A DNA stretch of 23,086 nt from Richelia sp. UBA3308 (lineage in GTDB: Bacteria; Cyanobacteriota; Cyanobacteriia; Cyanobacteriales; Nostocaceae), in assembly GCA_002361335.1 (NCBI GenBank), contig DESS01000047.1, positions 1 through 23,086 of the forward strand. Reading direction: 5' to 3'. Positions 1 through 8,192 of this stretch are shown here, one piece after another (the stretch's first letter is position 1; each line of letters starts with the position of its first letter). The notes under the pieces are model-generated. The model ran no database searches. It saw nothing but the letters and a program-made list of their open reading frames with translations, and was not told the origin of the DNA. Position numbers and translations under genes: made by a program.

Positions 1-67
1 GAACGATTGCTTCTCGAACCAATGCTATTGTATCATCAAAACGATTATCTACCTAGATTTAATCAGA

Positions 68-86
68 TTTAGCTGTAACAGCTAAA
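68..86. terminator. Small hairpin downstream of the membrane-protein gene
   Basis: An 8-bp perfect stem (TTTAGCTG at 68-75, CAGCTAAA at 79-86) with a 3-base loop lies about 35 bases past the stop of the minus-strand gene at 121-798. It could serve as its transcription end, but no clear U tract follows on the minus strand, so this is weak. Positions 1-67 show no assignable gene. Confidence 0.3.
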
Positions 87-120
87 CCGCTTTGCCACCT
101 CCGCTAAAAGAGATCGTCAT

Positions 121-798
121 TCAACTTACTGCTGGTTGTTGTTCGTTAATTATTTCTTCTTGAGTATCATCGGGTAATGGTTTTCTCACCGATAAATAAA
201 ACAAAGGACCAAATAAGGGTATAAACGTTACTAACCAAAATAAAATCGGATTTTTTATATCCCGCCTTGCCATATCGTCTCCTAAAAGTGCGGGAAAAAC
301 CAGACAAAGCAGACAAAAATCTAAACTCATTACATGGATGAAGCGGCTAGTTTGCCATTGTTGGAGAAAATCTCCCCAGTTTCCTGATTTTAATCCGTAG
401 TATACCAAAATTATTGCTGGGATACTCAAAACTACACCAGTTATACGGGAGTCTAATAATTTGAGAAAAGCATTCTTTTTACCGACAAAATCGGGGTTAG
501 TTTCTCGTAAAGCTAAATAAGGTAACAAAGCAAAAGCACCTAGCCCGAAAGAAAGAGTTGCAAATAACCAAGCTGGTATTTTTTGTCCTTTGCCATCAAT
601 AAACAGCATACAACTGTAAATTAAAGGAAATACACCCATTAAATTAAATAGTGAAATAATCATTGGGTTGATTTCTTCCCATTCTCCAGTCGAAAGATTT
701 TTTATTAATTCAAAAGTATCGGGTTGATCTGGAGGAGCAAAAACAAAAGCATATACAGCAAATCCAACCCAAAGCAACCAAAATATAATTTTTCTCAT
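121..798 (-). CDS. Multi-pass membrane protein of unknown function
   Basis: The 225-residue protein has about six hydrophobic segments: an N-terminal one (residues about 4-20), then segments near 45-65, 75-95, 120-138, 155-175 and 185-205. The C-terminal part carries ARRD, then a P-L-F-G-P-L-F-Y-L run ending in an acidic, probably cytoplasmic tail. I read it as a conserved cyanobacterial inner- or thylakoid-membrane protein but do not recognise a function. The frame can be extended two codons upstream to a TTG at 804; the ATG at 798 is preferred because MRKI followed by a hydrophobic helix is a normal N-terminus. No strong ribosome-binding site is visible. It stands alone, with an STRR array between it and hrcA. 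The open frame and its composition make it a real gene; its role is unknown. Confidence 0.75.
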   Translation of the reverse strand: MRKIIFWLLWVGFAVYAFVFAPPDQPDTFELIKNLSTGEWEEINPMIISLFNLMGVFPLIYSCMLFIDGKGQKIPAWLFATLSFGLGAFALLPYLALRETNPDFVGKKNAFLKLLDSRITGVVLSIPAIILVYYGLKSGNWGDFLQQWQTSRFIHVMSLDFCLLCLVFPALLGDDMARRDIKNPILFWLVTFIPLFGPLFYLSVRKPLPDDTQEEIINEQQPAVS

Positions 799-870
799 TG
801 TCAAAACTATTATCTAGCAATAAGCAGTATATCCCTAGATATTACCGAATTGATCTGGGAATGGGGGGGA

Positions 871-1137
871 TAACTAACAAGTAATAAGTAACGAGTAACG
901 AGTAACGAGTAACGAGTAACGAGTAAAAAGTAACAACTAACAACTAACTATCGAGTAACGAGTAAAAAGTAACAACCAACAACCAACAACTAACTATCGA
1001 GTAACGAGTAACGAGTAAAAAGTAATAACCAACAACTAACTATCGAGTAACGAGTAACGAGTAAAAAGTAACAACCAACAACCAACAACTAACAACCAAC
1101 AACTAACAACTAACAACTATCAACTAACAACTAACAA
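871..1137. repeat. STRR array of mixed heptamers
   Basis: About 265 bases are almost entirely heptamer repeats: blocks of GTAACGA (around 890-925 and 950-1065) alternate with blocks of CAACTAA/CAACCAA, with AAAAAGT interludes. Such short tandemly repeated repetitive sequences are typical of heterocystous cyanobacterial genomes and are non-coding. Seen from hrcA (minus strand), the array reads TTAGTTG and begins exactly at the hrcA stop codon, the same arrangement as downstream of opcA. Confidence 0.95.
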
Positions 1138-2217
1138 CTAACTGCTAATTGCTTCTGAAAGATACTCAGCGGCAGCGGAAACAAGGGCGATCGCATTTTC
1201 ATAATTAAGACGTGTGGGACCTAAAACTCCTACGCTTCCTACTGGTATCGAACCTCGATGATAGGTGGATGAAATCAAGGTACAAGTACGGATGGGTTCG
1301 AGGGTATTTTCTGAACCAATACGAACTGTAACTTGTGGCTTATCTATCTGATCTAATTCTGTTTCGTCAAATATCAATCGCCATAATTGTTCTTGTTCTT
1401 CTTCAAGTAACTGAATTATGGTTTGTACTTGCTGTATTTGTGAAAATTCTGGCTGACGCAAAACTTCTGATACTCCACGTACCATGATTTGTGTAGTTGT
1501 TGAGGAAGAGGTGCGACGATTCAACTCTACAAGGGATCTTTTTAAATATTCGCCATATCGCTGAAATTCTTGGTCTAATTGACTCCAGTCAAGGGCGGCT
1601 AATTCCATTAAATTCTTACCGCGTAATTGACTGTTCAAAAAGTTAGAAACTATCTGTAATTCCCTGTCTATTACCTCTACATCGGGTTGGGAATCTTCTG
1701 GTAGTGAGGGTAAATCCATCAATGTTGAATGAGTTTCATAACCATCAGTTACCACAATCAACATTATCTGTCCTGTCTCAATTTGCACTAACTGTAAATG
1801 TCGCAATACTGATGAATTATTTTGCGGTATTGTAATTAAACTCACACAACCACTCAGGGTTGCTAAGATTTGTGTCGCCCCTTGCAATAGTGCTTCTAAA
1901 CTCCAATCTTCCCACTTTAAGCGTCCTTGTAATGCCGCTTCTACTTCTCTTCCTAAATTTTCATTATGTGTGATTAACTGGTCTACATAAATTCGATAGC
2001 CAGAGTCTGAAGGTACCCTTCCTGCTGACACATGGGGTTGATAAAGTAATCCAGCTTTTTCCAAAACTCCCATTACATTGCGAATCGTTGCCGAACTCAC
2101 ACCCAAATCATATTCTTCCACCAAAGCTTTTGAACCCACAGGCTCGGCTGTGGCTATATAGTGGCGTACTGTCGCCCGAAGTATATGTTGTTGTCGATTC
2201 GTTAACTGGACTTGCAT
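1138..2217 (-). CDS. hrcA: Heat-inducible transcription repressor HrcA
   Basis: HrcA is the repressor of class I heat-shock genes (groESL, dnaK type); it binds CIRCE operators and is kept active by GroEL. The 359-residue protein starts MQVQLTNRQQ and shows the N-terminal winged-helix domain (residues about 5-75, with SSATIRNVMGVLEKAG as recognition region and SAGRVPSD as the wing), followed by the GAF-like/dimerisation domain, including a C-terminal STYHRGSIPVGSVGVLGP segment. Length is normal for the family. A GTG seven codons upstream (2238) is in frame, but the family starts at the ATG at 2217. I saw no CIRCE inverted repeat (TTAGCACTC-N9-GAGTGCTAA) near its own promoter, so autoregulation is not supported here. 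The stop codon TAG lies inside the first TTAGTTG unit of the downstream STRR array. Confidence 0.95.
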   Translation of the reverse strand: MQVQLTNRQQHILRATVRHYIATAEPVGSKALVEEYDLGVSSATIRNVMGVLEKAGLLYQPHVSAGRVPSDSGYRIYVDQLITHNENLGREVEAALQGRLKWEDWSLEALLQGATQILATLSGCVSLITIPQNNSSVLRHLQLVQIETGQIMLIVVTDGYETHSTLMDLPSLPEDSQPDVEVIDRELQIVSNFLNSQLRGKNLMELAALDWSQLDQEFQRYGEYLKRSLVELNRRTSSSTTTQIMVRGVSEVLRQPEFSQIQQVQTIIQLLEEEQEQLWRLIFDETELDQIDKPQVTVRIGSENTLEPIRTCTLISSTYHRGSIPVGSVGVLGPTRLNYENAIALVSAAAEYLSEAISS

Positions 2218-2528
2218 AGGGAATGGCTTTTCAAACACAATTTTTATTAATTTTTAAAAAAACGATTTTTTTATGCTGTTAGCGAATATTTAATAATGAT
2301 TAAGCAATATAAAAAATCATTGTTGTGTACTGCAATACCTTTACACTTACAAATACCTTTGTCTTGGGTAAGAGTACTATTTATTACAAATAAATGTGTA
2401 ATTTAAATACATTTCAAATCACTGTCCTGTCCGTATTTTCCCACAGCTATTTTTTAAATGGGGTATGTACAACTACGAATTGCCTACTTTCTCACCGAAT
2501 AATATTCGACCACCACAACCTTTAACCT
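2218..2528. other. AT-rich spacer between hrcA and the rhodanese gene
   Basis: About 310 bases with no credible reading frame. It must hold the hrcA promoter (minus strand) but I see no convincing -35/-10 pair or CIRCE operator. The end near 2500-2528 is the region just past the rhodanese stop codon. Confidence 0.5.
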
Positions 2529-2885
2529 TTAATATTGAGGAACACAAGGGTCAACTAAAATTGAATATGCATCAATGCCTCCCGTAATGTTTTTCACGTT
2601 TGTGAAGCCTTGAGATATTAACCATTGACACATTTGAGCGGAACGGACACCATGATGACAAAGAACTAAAGTTTCTCTATCAGCATCTAAACGAGTTTGA
2701 ATGTCGTTTGCCCATTCAGAAAACCTGCTTAAGGGTAGATTGACAAAACCCTCGATGCTTGCTGTTCTGACTTCTTGTGGTTCGCGCACGTCTACAAGTT
2801 GAATTGAAGACTTATCAGAAGACAGACGTTTTGCAAGTTCTTCTACGGTAATTTGATTTATGGGTTGAAGATTGTTCCCGGTCAT
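2529..2885 (-). CDS. Single-domain rhodanese-like sulfurtransferase
   Basis: This 118-residue protein is one rhodanese domain. Visible landmarks are VDVREPQE (residues 31-38, the CH2A-like motif), the active-site loop CHHGVRS with the persulfide-forming Cys76, and a closing NITGGIDAYS before the C-terminal VDPCVPQY. Proteins of this type move sulfane sulfur between donors and acceptors in the cytoplasm; the actual partners cannot be told from sequence. The six-residue active-site loop fits sulfur-transferring rather than Cdc25-like phosphatase members. Start ATG at 2885; no good alternative start upstream. It lies upstream of hrcA on the same strand, but the 310-base gap argues against a tight operon. 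Confidence 0.9.
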   Translation of the reverse strand: MTGNNLQPINQITVEELAKRLSSDKSSIQLVDVREPQEVRTASIEGFVNLPLSRFSEWANDIQTRLDADRETLVLCHHGVRSAQMCQWLISQGFTNVKNITGGIDAYSILVDPCVPQY

Positions 2886-3370
2886 CAGGCATTTATAAAA
2901 AAAATCTATATATTTACTATGTTGACAGAAAATCCCCCTCTTAGCATCAGCACAGGCCAGACACTTTGATAATTATCAAGATAAATTCGCTACATATTTA
3001 TCAATTGTATGGGTATAAATATAGGGTTACGCCTTTTTTGATGAAAACTAGTACCGCTTGCGTTCGTCAAAAGTATCAAGGTAATAAGTATTAATAAGCG
3101 TGGAGTTTATTTCTGCCGTGCTGTACTACTTCCTTCTCGCTTATGGAATTATAAAAATTTTTCCCCCTGCCTCCTCTGATCCCCCTGCTCTCCCTGCAAC
3201 CCCATCCAGCAATTTTGGTTTGATGAACTACTACTATTTTAGAGCTGCCCAATCGTCTTGGAAAAGGGGGACTTTATTTTTGCCTATTTATTTACATCAA
3301 AAAGGCTTCTATTTGTTTCACAAAACGCTTTAATAGTGATTGTGGTTAAAAACACCGCAATGGGGCACAA
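2886..3370. other. Spacer with inverted repeat and C-rich low-complexity tract
   Basis: About 485 bases without a gene I can support. It holds an imperfect 10-bp inverted repeat (TTTTGATGAA 3036-3045 with TTCGTCAAAA 3063-3072, one G-U pair) and a C/T-rich tract near 3160-3210 (clusters of CCCCCTGC) resembling dispersed low-complexity repeats. A short open frame at 3100-3333 covers this tract but has no coding signature. Promoters for the rhodanese gene (minus) and the lipoprotein gene (plus) must both lie here. Confidence 0.5.
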
Positions 3371-5038
3371 GTGAAAAGATTCATAAGTCAAAAATCATTA
3401 TTTCGTTTTGTAGCAGCAAGCGTTATCGTGCTGTTATTAACTGCGATCGCTGGTTGTAATGGGTTATTTAATCAAAATTCTCTGAATTTAGTCAGTGAAA
3501 CGGTTAAACAACCCGGTGGTGCTGCGTTTGTTTCTAAGCAAGCACCAGTCATGCTATCAATGCTAGTAAATCCAAATCGCTTAGATGGGTTGGATGGTGA
3601 AGTCAAACTATCCAAGCTCAAAAAAAGTTTATTAGCAAATACTGGACTTGATTATAAAAAAGATGTCCAACCTTGGTTAGGTAATGAAATTACTTTAGCC
3701 GTAGCTACTTCTGATATTGACAGAGATCCACAAAACGGTAACACACCTGGTTATTTAACGGTACTTAAAACGAGAGATGCGGATAAAAGCCGCGAGTTTA
3801 TCGAACTTTTGTTTTCTAAGCGGGTTTTAGCTGGAACTTCCTTGGTTGTGGAACAATATAAAGGTGTTAAACTCCTAACTGATATTCCCCAAACGCCAGA
3901 AGTTGAAAAACCTTTGGCTGCTACTGTTGTAGGGGATAGTTTTGTATTGTTTGCTAACGATGCCAAAATTCTACGAGAAGCAATTAATAATCTTCAAGCA
4001 CCCGGTTTAAGTTTGACTAGCTTGGATAATTATCAGCAAGAAGTGAAGCAACTAGACAGCAATACTCTAGCTGTAACGTTTCTCAATCTTCAAGCTGTTG
4101 CAAAATGGCAAGGTTTAAAGTTATCGTCATCGCTTCCTTATAATACTCAATTAATTTCTTTAGCTGGTAATTCCCAAGGCTTGCTAGCAGAAACTAGTTT
4201 ATTTGCAAATTCACCCATACCTCTAGCAGAAAATTTATCTGAACAAGTAGAAGCAGTTTCGTATATTCCCCCTGCTTCGGGTTTGGTAATTTTTGGAAAG
4301 GATTTGAGCAATTTAGAACGGAGCAATTTAGCTTTATTTTGGCAGCAAATTACAGCAACAATATCTGGTGAATCCCCAGAAAATTTAGCTTCTCAAATCA
4401 CACAACCTTTAGTGAGCTTAAAAAAGCTTTGGGGAATTAACTTAAAGGAAGATATTTTTACTTCGGTAAAAGGAAAATACGCAATAGCATTGTTACCCAA
4501 CACCGAAAATAAAACAACTGAATGGATTTTTATTGCAGAAAAATCTTCGACAACACCATTCTTAATTTCGCATTTAAACGAAATAGCCTTCCATTATGGA
4601 CTTACAGTCAGTCCAATTACTTTAAATGAACAAAAAATCTTTACTTGGACGCAATTAACAACTACAGGTAATAAAACATCTGGTTTTAACATTCAAGCAA
4701 AGGTATTAGGAGCCCATACAAGTAAAGACAACTACGAAATTTTTACTTCTTCCATCGAGACTATGGATCGAGTTCTTAATAATCAAGAAAATTTCTTCAA
4801 CGATAATCCTAATTTCAGAAGGAGTATTGCAGCCTTTCCCGAATCAAATCAAGGTTATGTATATATAGATTGGACAAAAAGTCAAGAATTTATCGAAAGT
4901 CAATTGCCCATTCTCAAGTTTGTGGAAATCATTGGCAAACCTTTTCTCAATAAATTACATTCTCTAACCATTAGTAGTTATGACAGCAATAATATGCAGC
5001 TAAAAGCTGGTATTTTCTTCTTATTGAATGAATTATAA
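3371..5038 (+). CDS. DUF3352-type lipoprotein
   Basis: A 555-residue envelope protein with GTG start. Residues 1-28 form a signal peptide (KRFISQK, then a hydrophobic core) ending in a lipobox IAGC, so Cys29 is the likely lipidated residue. The remainder resembles the cyanobacterial DUF3352 family: ETVKQPGGAAFVSKQAPVML near the start, then DVQPWLGNEITLAV (residues about 100-113), YLTVLKTRDADKSREFIE, and a repeated second half (WGINLKEDIFTSVKGKYAIAL), suggesting two related lobes. The function of the family is not known to me; a periplasmic or outer-membrane-facing scaffold or binding role is guesswork. The gene stands alone and is followed by 350 bases of spacer. Confidence 0.8.
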   Translation: MKRFISQKSLFRFVAASVIVLLLTAIAGCNGLFNQNSLNLVSETVKQPGGAAFVSKQAPVMLSMLVNPNRLDGLDGEVKLSKLKKSLLANTGLDYKKDVQPWLGNEITLAVATSDIDRDPQNGNTPGYLTVLKTRDADKSREFIELLFSKRVLAGTSLVVEQYKGVKLLTDIPQTPEVEKPLAATVVGDSFVLFANDAKILREAINNLQAPGLSLTSLDNYQQEVKQLDSNTLAVTFLNLQAVAKWQGLKLSSSLPYNTQLISLAGNSQGLLAETSLFANSPIPLAENLSEQVEAVSYIPPASGLVIFGKDLSNLERSNLALFWQQITATISGESPENLASQITQPLVSLKKLWGINLKEDIFTSVKGKYAIALLPNTENKTTEWIFIAEKSSTTPFLISHLNEIAFHYGLTVSPITLNEQKIFTWTQLTTTGNKTSGFNIQAKVLGAHTSKDNYEIFTSSIETMDRVLNNQENFFNDNPNFRRSIAAFPESNQGYVYIDWTKSQEFIESQLPILKFVEIIGKPFLNKLHSLTISSYDSNNMQLKAGIFFLLNEL

Positions 5039-5392
5039 AGGTTCAAGTAATCAGGTCAATAACTCATAACTCCCAATTCCCTTAGCCTCCATGCCCCATG
5101 CCCAATACCCAATAGCAACATCCACCGGAATTCTTCTTAGGATCTTAATCTGTCTTTAATCTTTTGCTGTCTGATTAATATTAAATTAATAATATGTTGC
5201 AACTTTTGGCACAACTCTAAAGTTAGAAGTCAAAAATCTCAATTCATTCTTCAGACTTTTGATTTCTAATTGCCTATTTGCTCTAATAGTGTACAGATAC
5301 AAAGGTGTCACAAACTTTGCATTTCGGAAATTGTGTTTCGTTAGGGTGTATGTAAAAAAACTAACCTAAATTTATTCTGAGAGGTGTATATT
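5039..5392. other. Spacer with degenerate STRR remnants
   Basis: About 350 bases between the lipoprotein and the PPC-like gene. Positions 5060-5115 contain decayed heptamers (ACTCATA-like and the ATGCCCC/ATGCCCA family also seen near 8165 and 17771). No gene is apparent. The last 20 bases carry a purine-rich ribosome-binding site (GAGAGG near 5379-5384) for the next gene. Confidence 0.5.
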
Positions 5393-5881
5393 ATGAAGTC
5401 GCGTCTCTCCTTAATTCTATTTCCTGTTTCTTTAGCCATAAGTATATTTACTGCTTTTACCACCAATATGGCAACAGCTAATACATCATTCTTTGGGAAA
5501 ATTAGCTTATCGCCTAACTCAGAAGCTGTCAAAAGAACAGTAACAGGTTATACAGGTGGTTCCTATTCCTTGTCCGCAGTCAGTAAACGCGATCGCCTTA
5601 ATAATTTGTGTATTGGTTTTGCTGATCCTAAACCAGACCATATTTTAGTTTTAGAGAAAGATTTTCCCAAATTAAATATTAAGGTTAACAGTGGTGGCTT
5701 TGATACTACTTTATTAATAGTTGGACCAGACAAGAAAACTATTCGCTGCGGGGATGATACTGGCAAAAGTAAAGATGCTAGCATTAACGGTAGCAACTGG
5801 AAAGCAGGAACTTACAAAATTTGGGTAGGCAACTTTAAACCACGAACAAGACGTAATTACAGACTTTCTTTGATGTATTAA
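5393..5881 (+). CDS. Small secreted protein with PPC-like beta domain
   Basis: A 162-residue exported protein. Residues 1-29 are a signal peptide (MKSRLSL, hydrophobic core, small residues ATAN before the likely cleavage). The mature part is a single beta-rich module resembling the bacterial pre-peptidase C-terminal domain: GGSYSLSAVSKRD near the start, then a FDTTLLIVGPD strand, RCGDDTG, and the closing GTYKIWVGNF...YRLSLMY. Such modules are usually appended to secreted enzymes; here it stands alone, so it may act as a binding or structural protein. A GTG three codons upstream (5384) is in frame, but the ATG at 5393 is better placed behind the GAGAGG site. Two cysteines in the mature domain could form a disulfide. 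Confidence 0.75.
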   Translation: MKSRLSLILFPVSLAISIFTAFTTNMATANTSFFGKISLSPNSEAVKRTVTGYTGGSYSLSAVSKRDRLNNLCIGFADPKPDHILVLEKDFPKLNIKVNSGGFDTTLLIVGPDKKTIRCGDDTGKSKDASINGSNWKAGTYKIWVGNFKPRTRRNYRLSLMY

Positions 5882-5929
5882 TTCGATAATTTCGTATAAA
5901 TGAATTATAATGTAAAAAGTTGGGAGTAA

Positions 5930-6015
5930 AGAGTGAGTAGTGACGAAGTGGGGAATAAAAAATTATCTCTCCTTGTCTCCTTGTCCCCTTCTTTGTCTCC
6001 CAATCTCCCGATCTT
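5930..6015. repeat. Short STRR-like tract upstream of cysE
   Basis: Positions 5968-6005 hold imperfect copies of CTTGTCTC/CTTGTCCC, the reverse complement of the AAGGAGAC octamers upstream of zwf (19390-19430). A GTGAGTAGTGACGAAGTGG stretch precedes it. The rest of the spacer before cysE contains an AGGAGG sequence near 6028, too far from the start codon to act as its ribosome-binding site. Confidence 0.6.
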
Positions 6016-6081
6016 AAAAGTCCTCATAGGAGGATAATATAAACAGTATCTCGTGTAAAGGCTTTCCGAGGGTGCCCCCCG

Positions 6082-6894
6082 ATGGTGTTATCAACACTTA
6101 CTACAGACTTTCGTATTATATTTGAACGCGATCCAGCGGCTCGTAACTGGCTAGAAGTATTATTTTGCTACCCCGGTTTACAAGCCTTGCTAATGCATAG
6201 AATAGCCCGCTGGATGCGTAACATAGGAATTCCTTTTCTTCCTCGTTTGACTTCTCATTTAGCACGGTTTTTGACTGGAGTTGAAATTCATCCAGGAGCA
6301 ACGATTGGTAAAGGTGTATTTATCGATCATGGAATGGGCGTAGTCATTGGTGAAACGGCAATTATCGGAGACTACGCTCTGATTTATCAAGGTGTTACTT
6401 TAGGCGGTACTGGTAAAGAAACTGGAAAACGCCATCCCACCTTGGGAGAATGCGTTGTTGTTGGCGCAGGTGCGAAAGTGCTGGGAAATCTCCAAATCGG
6501 TAACAACGTGCGTATTGGTGCTGGTTCCGTTGTGTTACGGGATGTACCGTCAGATTGTACCGTTGTAGGCGTTCCTGGTAGAATTGTTTATCGTTCTGGT
6601 GTAAAAGTTGACCCATTGGAACACGGACGTTTGCCAGATGCCGAAGCTCAAGCAATACGCGCTTTGGTAGATAGAATTGAAGAATTAGAGCAACAAGTTG
6701 AGCAATTACAACAAAAGCAGCAAAGTTTTTCACAAACTGTGAACAATGTTGCTTTTAAGGAAAATCATCTCATTAAATCTCATGTTTTAAGTGAAGCTCA
6801 TTTGAGAGAAACTCATGCCGATCATGCCCATCATACTCAATGTCGTTTGGAAGATAAAGCGATCGATCAATTTTTAGATGGCTCGGGGACTTGA
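6082..6894 (+). CDS. cysE: Serine O-acetyltransferase
   Basis: CysE transfers an acetyl group from acetyl-CoA to L-serine, giving O-acetylserine, the acceptor used by cysteine synthase in sulfur assimilation. The short N-terminal helical region (residues 1-60, with FERDPAARNWLEVL) is followed by a left-handed beta-helix of hexapeptide repeats (about 65-160). Catalytic residues are visible: His83 in IDHGMGVVIGETA and His118 in GKRHPT, with GGTGKE between them; GVPGRIV closes the helix. At 270 residues it is longer than minimal cyanobacterial forms: a coiled coil (residues about 192-214, RIEELEQQVEQLQQKQQ) and a His-rich tail (HADHAHHTQC) are appended. The His-rich end could bind metal, which is speculation. 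Start ATG at 6082, with a GAGGG element about ten bases upstream. Confidence 0.95.
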   Translation: MVLSTLTTDFRIIFERDPAARNWLEVLFCYPGLQALLMHRIARWMRNIGIPFLPRLTSHLARFLTGVEIHPGATIGKGVFIDHGMGVVIGETAIIGDYALIYQGVTLGGTGKETGKRHPTLGECVVVGAGAKVLGNLQIGNNVRIGAGSVVLRDVPSDCTVVGVPGRIVYRSGVKVDPLEHGRLPDAEAQAIRALVDRIEELEQQVEQLQQKQQSFSQTVNNVAFKENHLIKSHVLSEAHLRETHADHAHHTQCRLEDKAIDQFLDGSGT

Positions 6895-6895
6895 G

Positions 6896-6940
6896 TGTTA
6901 ACAATTGATAATTAACAATTAACAGTTAACAATTGATAAA
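6896..6940. repeat. STRR of TTAACAA type
   Basis: Directly after the cysE stop, repeated TTAACAATTGATAA/TTAACAATTAAC units fill about 45 bases. They are heptamer-based and AT-rich, with internal palindromes (CAATTG). Confidence 0.75.
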
Positions 6941-7040
6941 AAATATTTGGAAGTTGGGAAGCTAAATTTAGATTTTGAGATGTACAAATTTCAAAGTTTA
7001 ACTGCTATAGCAATTTTCATGCTTGAGCAATACAAATTTT

Positions 7041-7101
7041 ACCTCACCCTCGTTGCCTCTCCTTGCTAAGGAGAGGAATGTCCGACAGGACAGGGTGAGG
7101 T
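7041..7101. repeat. Palindromic element folding as a three-way junction
   Basis: An outer 10-bp perfect stem (ACCTCACCCT 7041-7050 with AGGGTGAGGT 7092-7101) encloses two inner hairpins: CCTCTCCTT 7056-7064 with AAGGAGAGG 7068-7076, and TGTCC 7079-7083 with GGACA 7088-7092 (sharing one base with the outer stem). It is followed by TTTTGACTTTTGAC heptamers. It resembles dispersed palindromic repeats found in many copies in cyanobacterial genomes, possibly a miniature mobile element; it could also end cysE transcripts. Confidence 0.7.
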
Positions 7102-7154
7102 TTTGACTTTTGACTTTTGACTTCCCCGAAGCAGTTCACTGTATTGCATCGGAG

Positions 7155-7237
7155 GCGGAGCGTAGGAAAGCTCCGCTCAACTGAAAAGCGCTATATTTCA
7201 AAACGTCTCCCTTAAAGAAGGGAGAGGTTTGGAGATG
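7155..7237. repeat. Two further hairpins of dispersed-repeat type
   Basis: CGGAGC...GCTCCG (about 7156-7175) forms a 6-bp stem, and TCTCCCTT (7206-7213) pairs perfectly with AAGGGAGA (7218-7225) around an AAAG loop, followed by GGTTTGGAGATGGG. Both look like remnants of interspersed palindromic elements. Confidence 0.5.
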
Positions 7238-7279
7238 GGTTCTCAACTCAATCCAAGGAAAACGACTTAATTCAAAAAA

Positions 7280-7466
7280 TTAGAAACCCTGACGGTAACC
7301 AAGATTAATGCTGAAGTTGTTGCTAGATTCTACATTAATTTTAGTACTTCTTATGGTGTCGTCACTACCACCTATATGTTGGAACTTTGCTTCAGCGAAA
7401 ACATTACCTTTCTTAGAAACTTTATGCTGAACACCAGCCTTTGCTTGGAAAGCGAAAGCTGAATAA
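7280..7466 (-). pseudogene. C-terminal fragment of a porin-like outer-membrane protein
   Basis: On the minus strand an open frame of about 60 codons ends at a TAA (7280-7282). It reads AFAFQAKAGVQHKVSKKGNV, then FAEAKFQHIGG, and closes with NFSINLGYRQGF. Alternating hydrophobic/polar strands and a terminal Phe are the signature of the last strands of an outer-membrane beta-barrel, where the C-terminal aromatic is recognised by the Bam machinery. No start codon fits, and an in-frame stop lies just upstream (about 7470), beyond which no coding sequence continues. It is best read as the 3' relic of a deleted porin-like gene. Family assignment beyond 'beta-barrel' is not possible. Confidence 0.6.
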
Positions 7467-7542
7467 ATTTATTTTTTCTTAACTACATTTGTAATGGGAG
7501 CATCTTGCTCCCTAGAAGAATATTCAAAACATTTTTCTCAAT

Positions 7543-8124
7543 CTAGGGATTAACCTCTACCACATCCCAAATACCCTTCTCATCCAAAACATACAAAGTT
7601 CGATTTTGCGGCTCTCCCCTTAATCGCAAATAATCTACTTTTACCGGTTCAAATAATAATAAACAAAAGTTATCCAAAGGTTTATTTTCATCTGGCTGCG
7701 GTGGTGAAAAAGCTTCGGGATTAGCTCTGGGTTTTCCCGGATGCGCCCAAGCAAATTGGATACGAGCGTTATCTGAAAGTTCTTGCCAAGTTAATTCTCT
7801 AGCTCTTTGCAATTGAGAATTTTCATAATTTGCATCAATTACTATAATGTTTCCAGCAATGCGGAATTGTTCGCGGCTATTAGTAAAATACCAGCAAATT
7901 TCTCCCCATTGCCGAATGTAAATTTCTGTAATTTTTTGGCTACGAGCATCGGTAATAATTTTTAACTTATTAGAATCTTCTAAAAAGCCGCGAAATACCA
8001 CCGTACGATTAGCAGGAGTTCCATCACTGCGGACAGTTGCTAATTGGAAGTAGCGCGAATGGGGTTGAGTGCGATTCTTTTTCAAAGCACTAGCGAGGTA
8101 CGATCGCCAAGGAGCAATAGCCAT
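7543..8124 (-). CDS. Flavin-binding PNPOx-like protein (Alr4036 type)
   Basis: A 193-residue protein of the split-barrel, FMN-binding pyridoxamine 5'-phosphate oxidase superfamily. Visible: MAIAPWRSYLASAL at the start, QLATVRSDGTPANRTVVFRGF (residues about 27-47, where FMN-phosphate contacts lie in the family), ICWYFTNSREQFRIAG (about 76-91), and the C-terminal LRLRGEPQNR segment, where PNPOx enzymes have a substrate-contacting RLxxR-like motif. The family contains proteins of unproven substrate, so true PdxH activity is not claimed. The frame stays open to 8232, but the upstream part translates a CCATGCCCAATGCCCC repeat tract into Gly-His-Trp-rich sequence; the ATG at 8124 opens the conserved domain and is preferred. 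It is divergent from nrdJ, with 173 bases between the starts. Confidence 0.85.
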   Translation of the reverse strand: MAIAPWRSYLASALKKNRTQPHSRYFQLATVRSDGTPANRTVVFRGFLEDSNKLKIITDARSQKITEIYIRQWGEICWYFTNSREQFRIAGNIIVIDANYENSQLQRARELTWQELSDNARIQFAWAHPGKPRANPEAFSPPQPDENKPLDNFCLLLFEPVKVDYLRLRGEPQNRTLYVLDEKGIWDVVEVNP

Positions 8125-8162
8125 ATTGACAATTAGGAGTACTGGAGAACCGAAATTATTTT

Positions 8163-8192
8163 CCCATGCCCAATGCCCCATGCCCCATGCCC
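8163..8192. repeat. Short ATGCCCC/ATGCCCA heptamer array
   Basis: Four to five copies of the heptamer CCATGCC/CAATGCC lie in the spacer between the divergent PNPOx-like gene and nrdJ. The same heptamer family recurs near 5091, 17771-17823 and 19464. Confidence 0.8.

Noticed and set aside
1..120. Partial gene at the left edge
   Set aside because: Short open frames exist on both strands, but none is long enough or recognisable enough to call.
2218..2528. CIRCE operator for hrcA
   Set aside because: No TTAGCACTC-N9-GAGTGCTAA match could be found by eye on either strand.
3100..3333. 77-codon open frame upstream of the lipoprotein gene
   Set aside because: It covers a C-rich low-complexity tract, has no ribosome-binding site and shows no domain or plausible composition.
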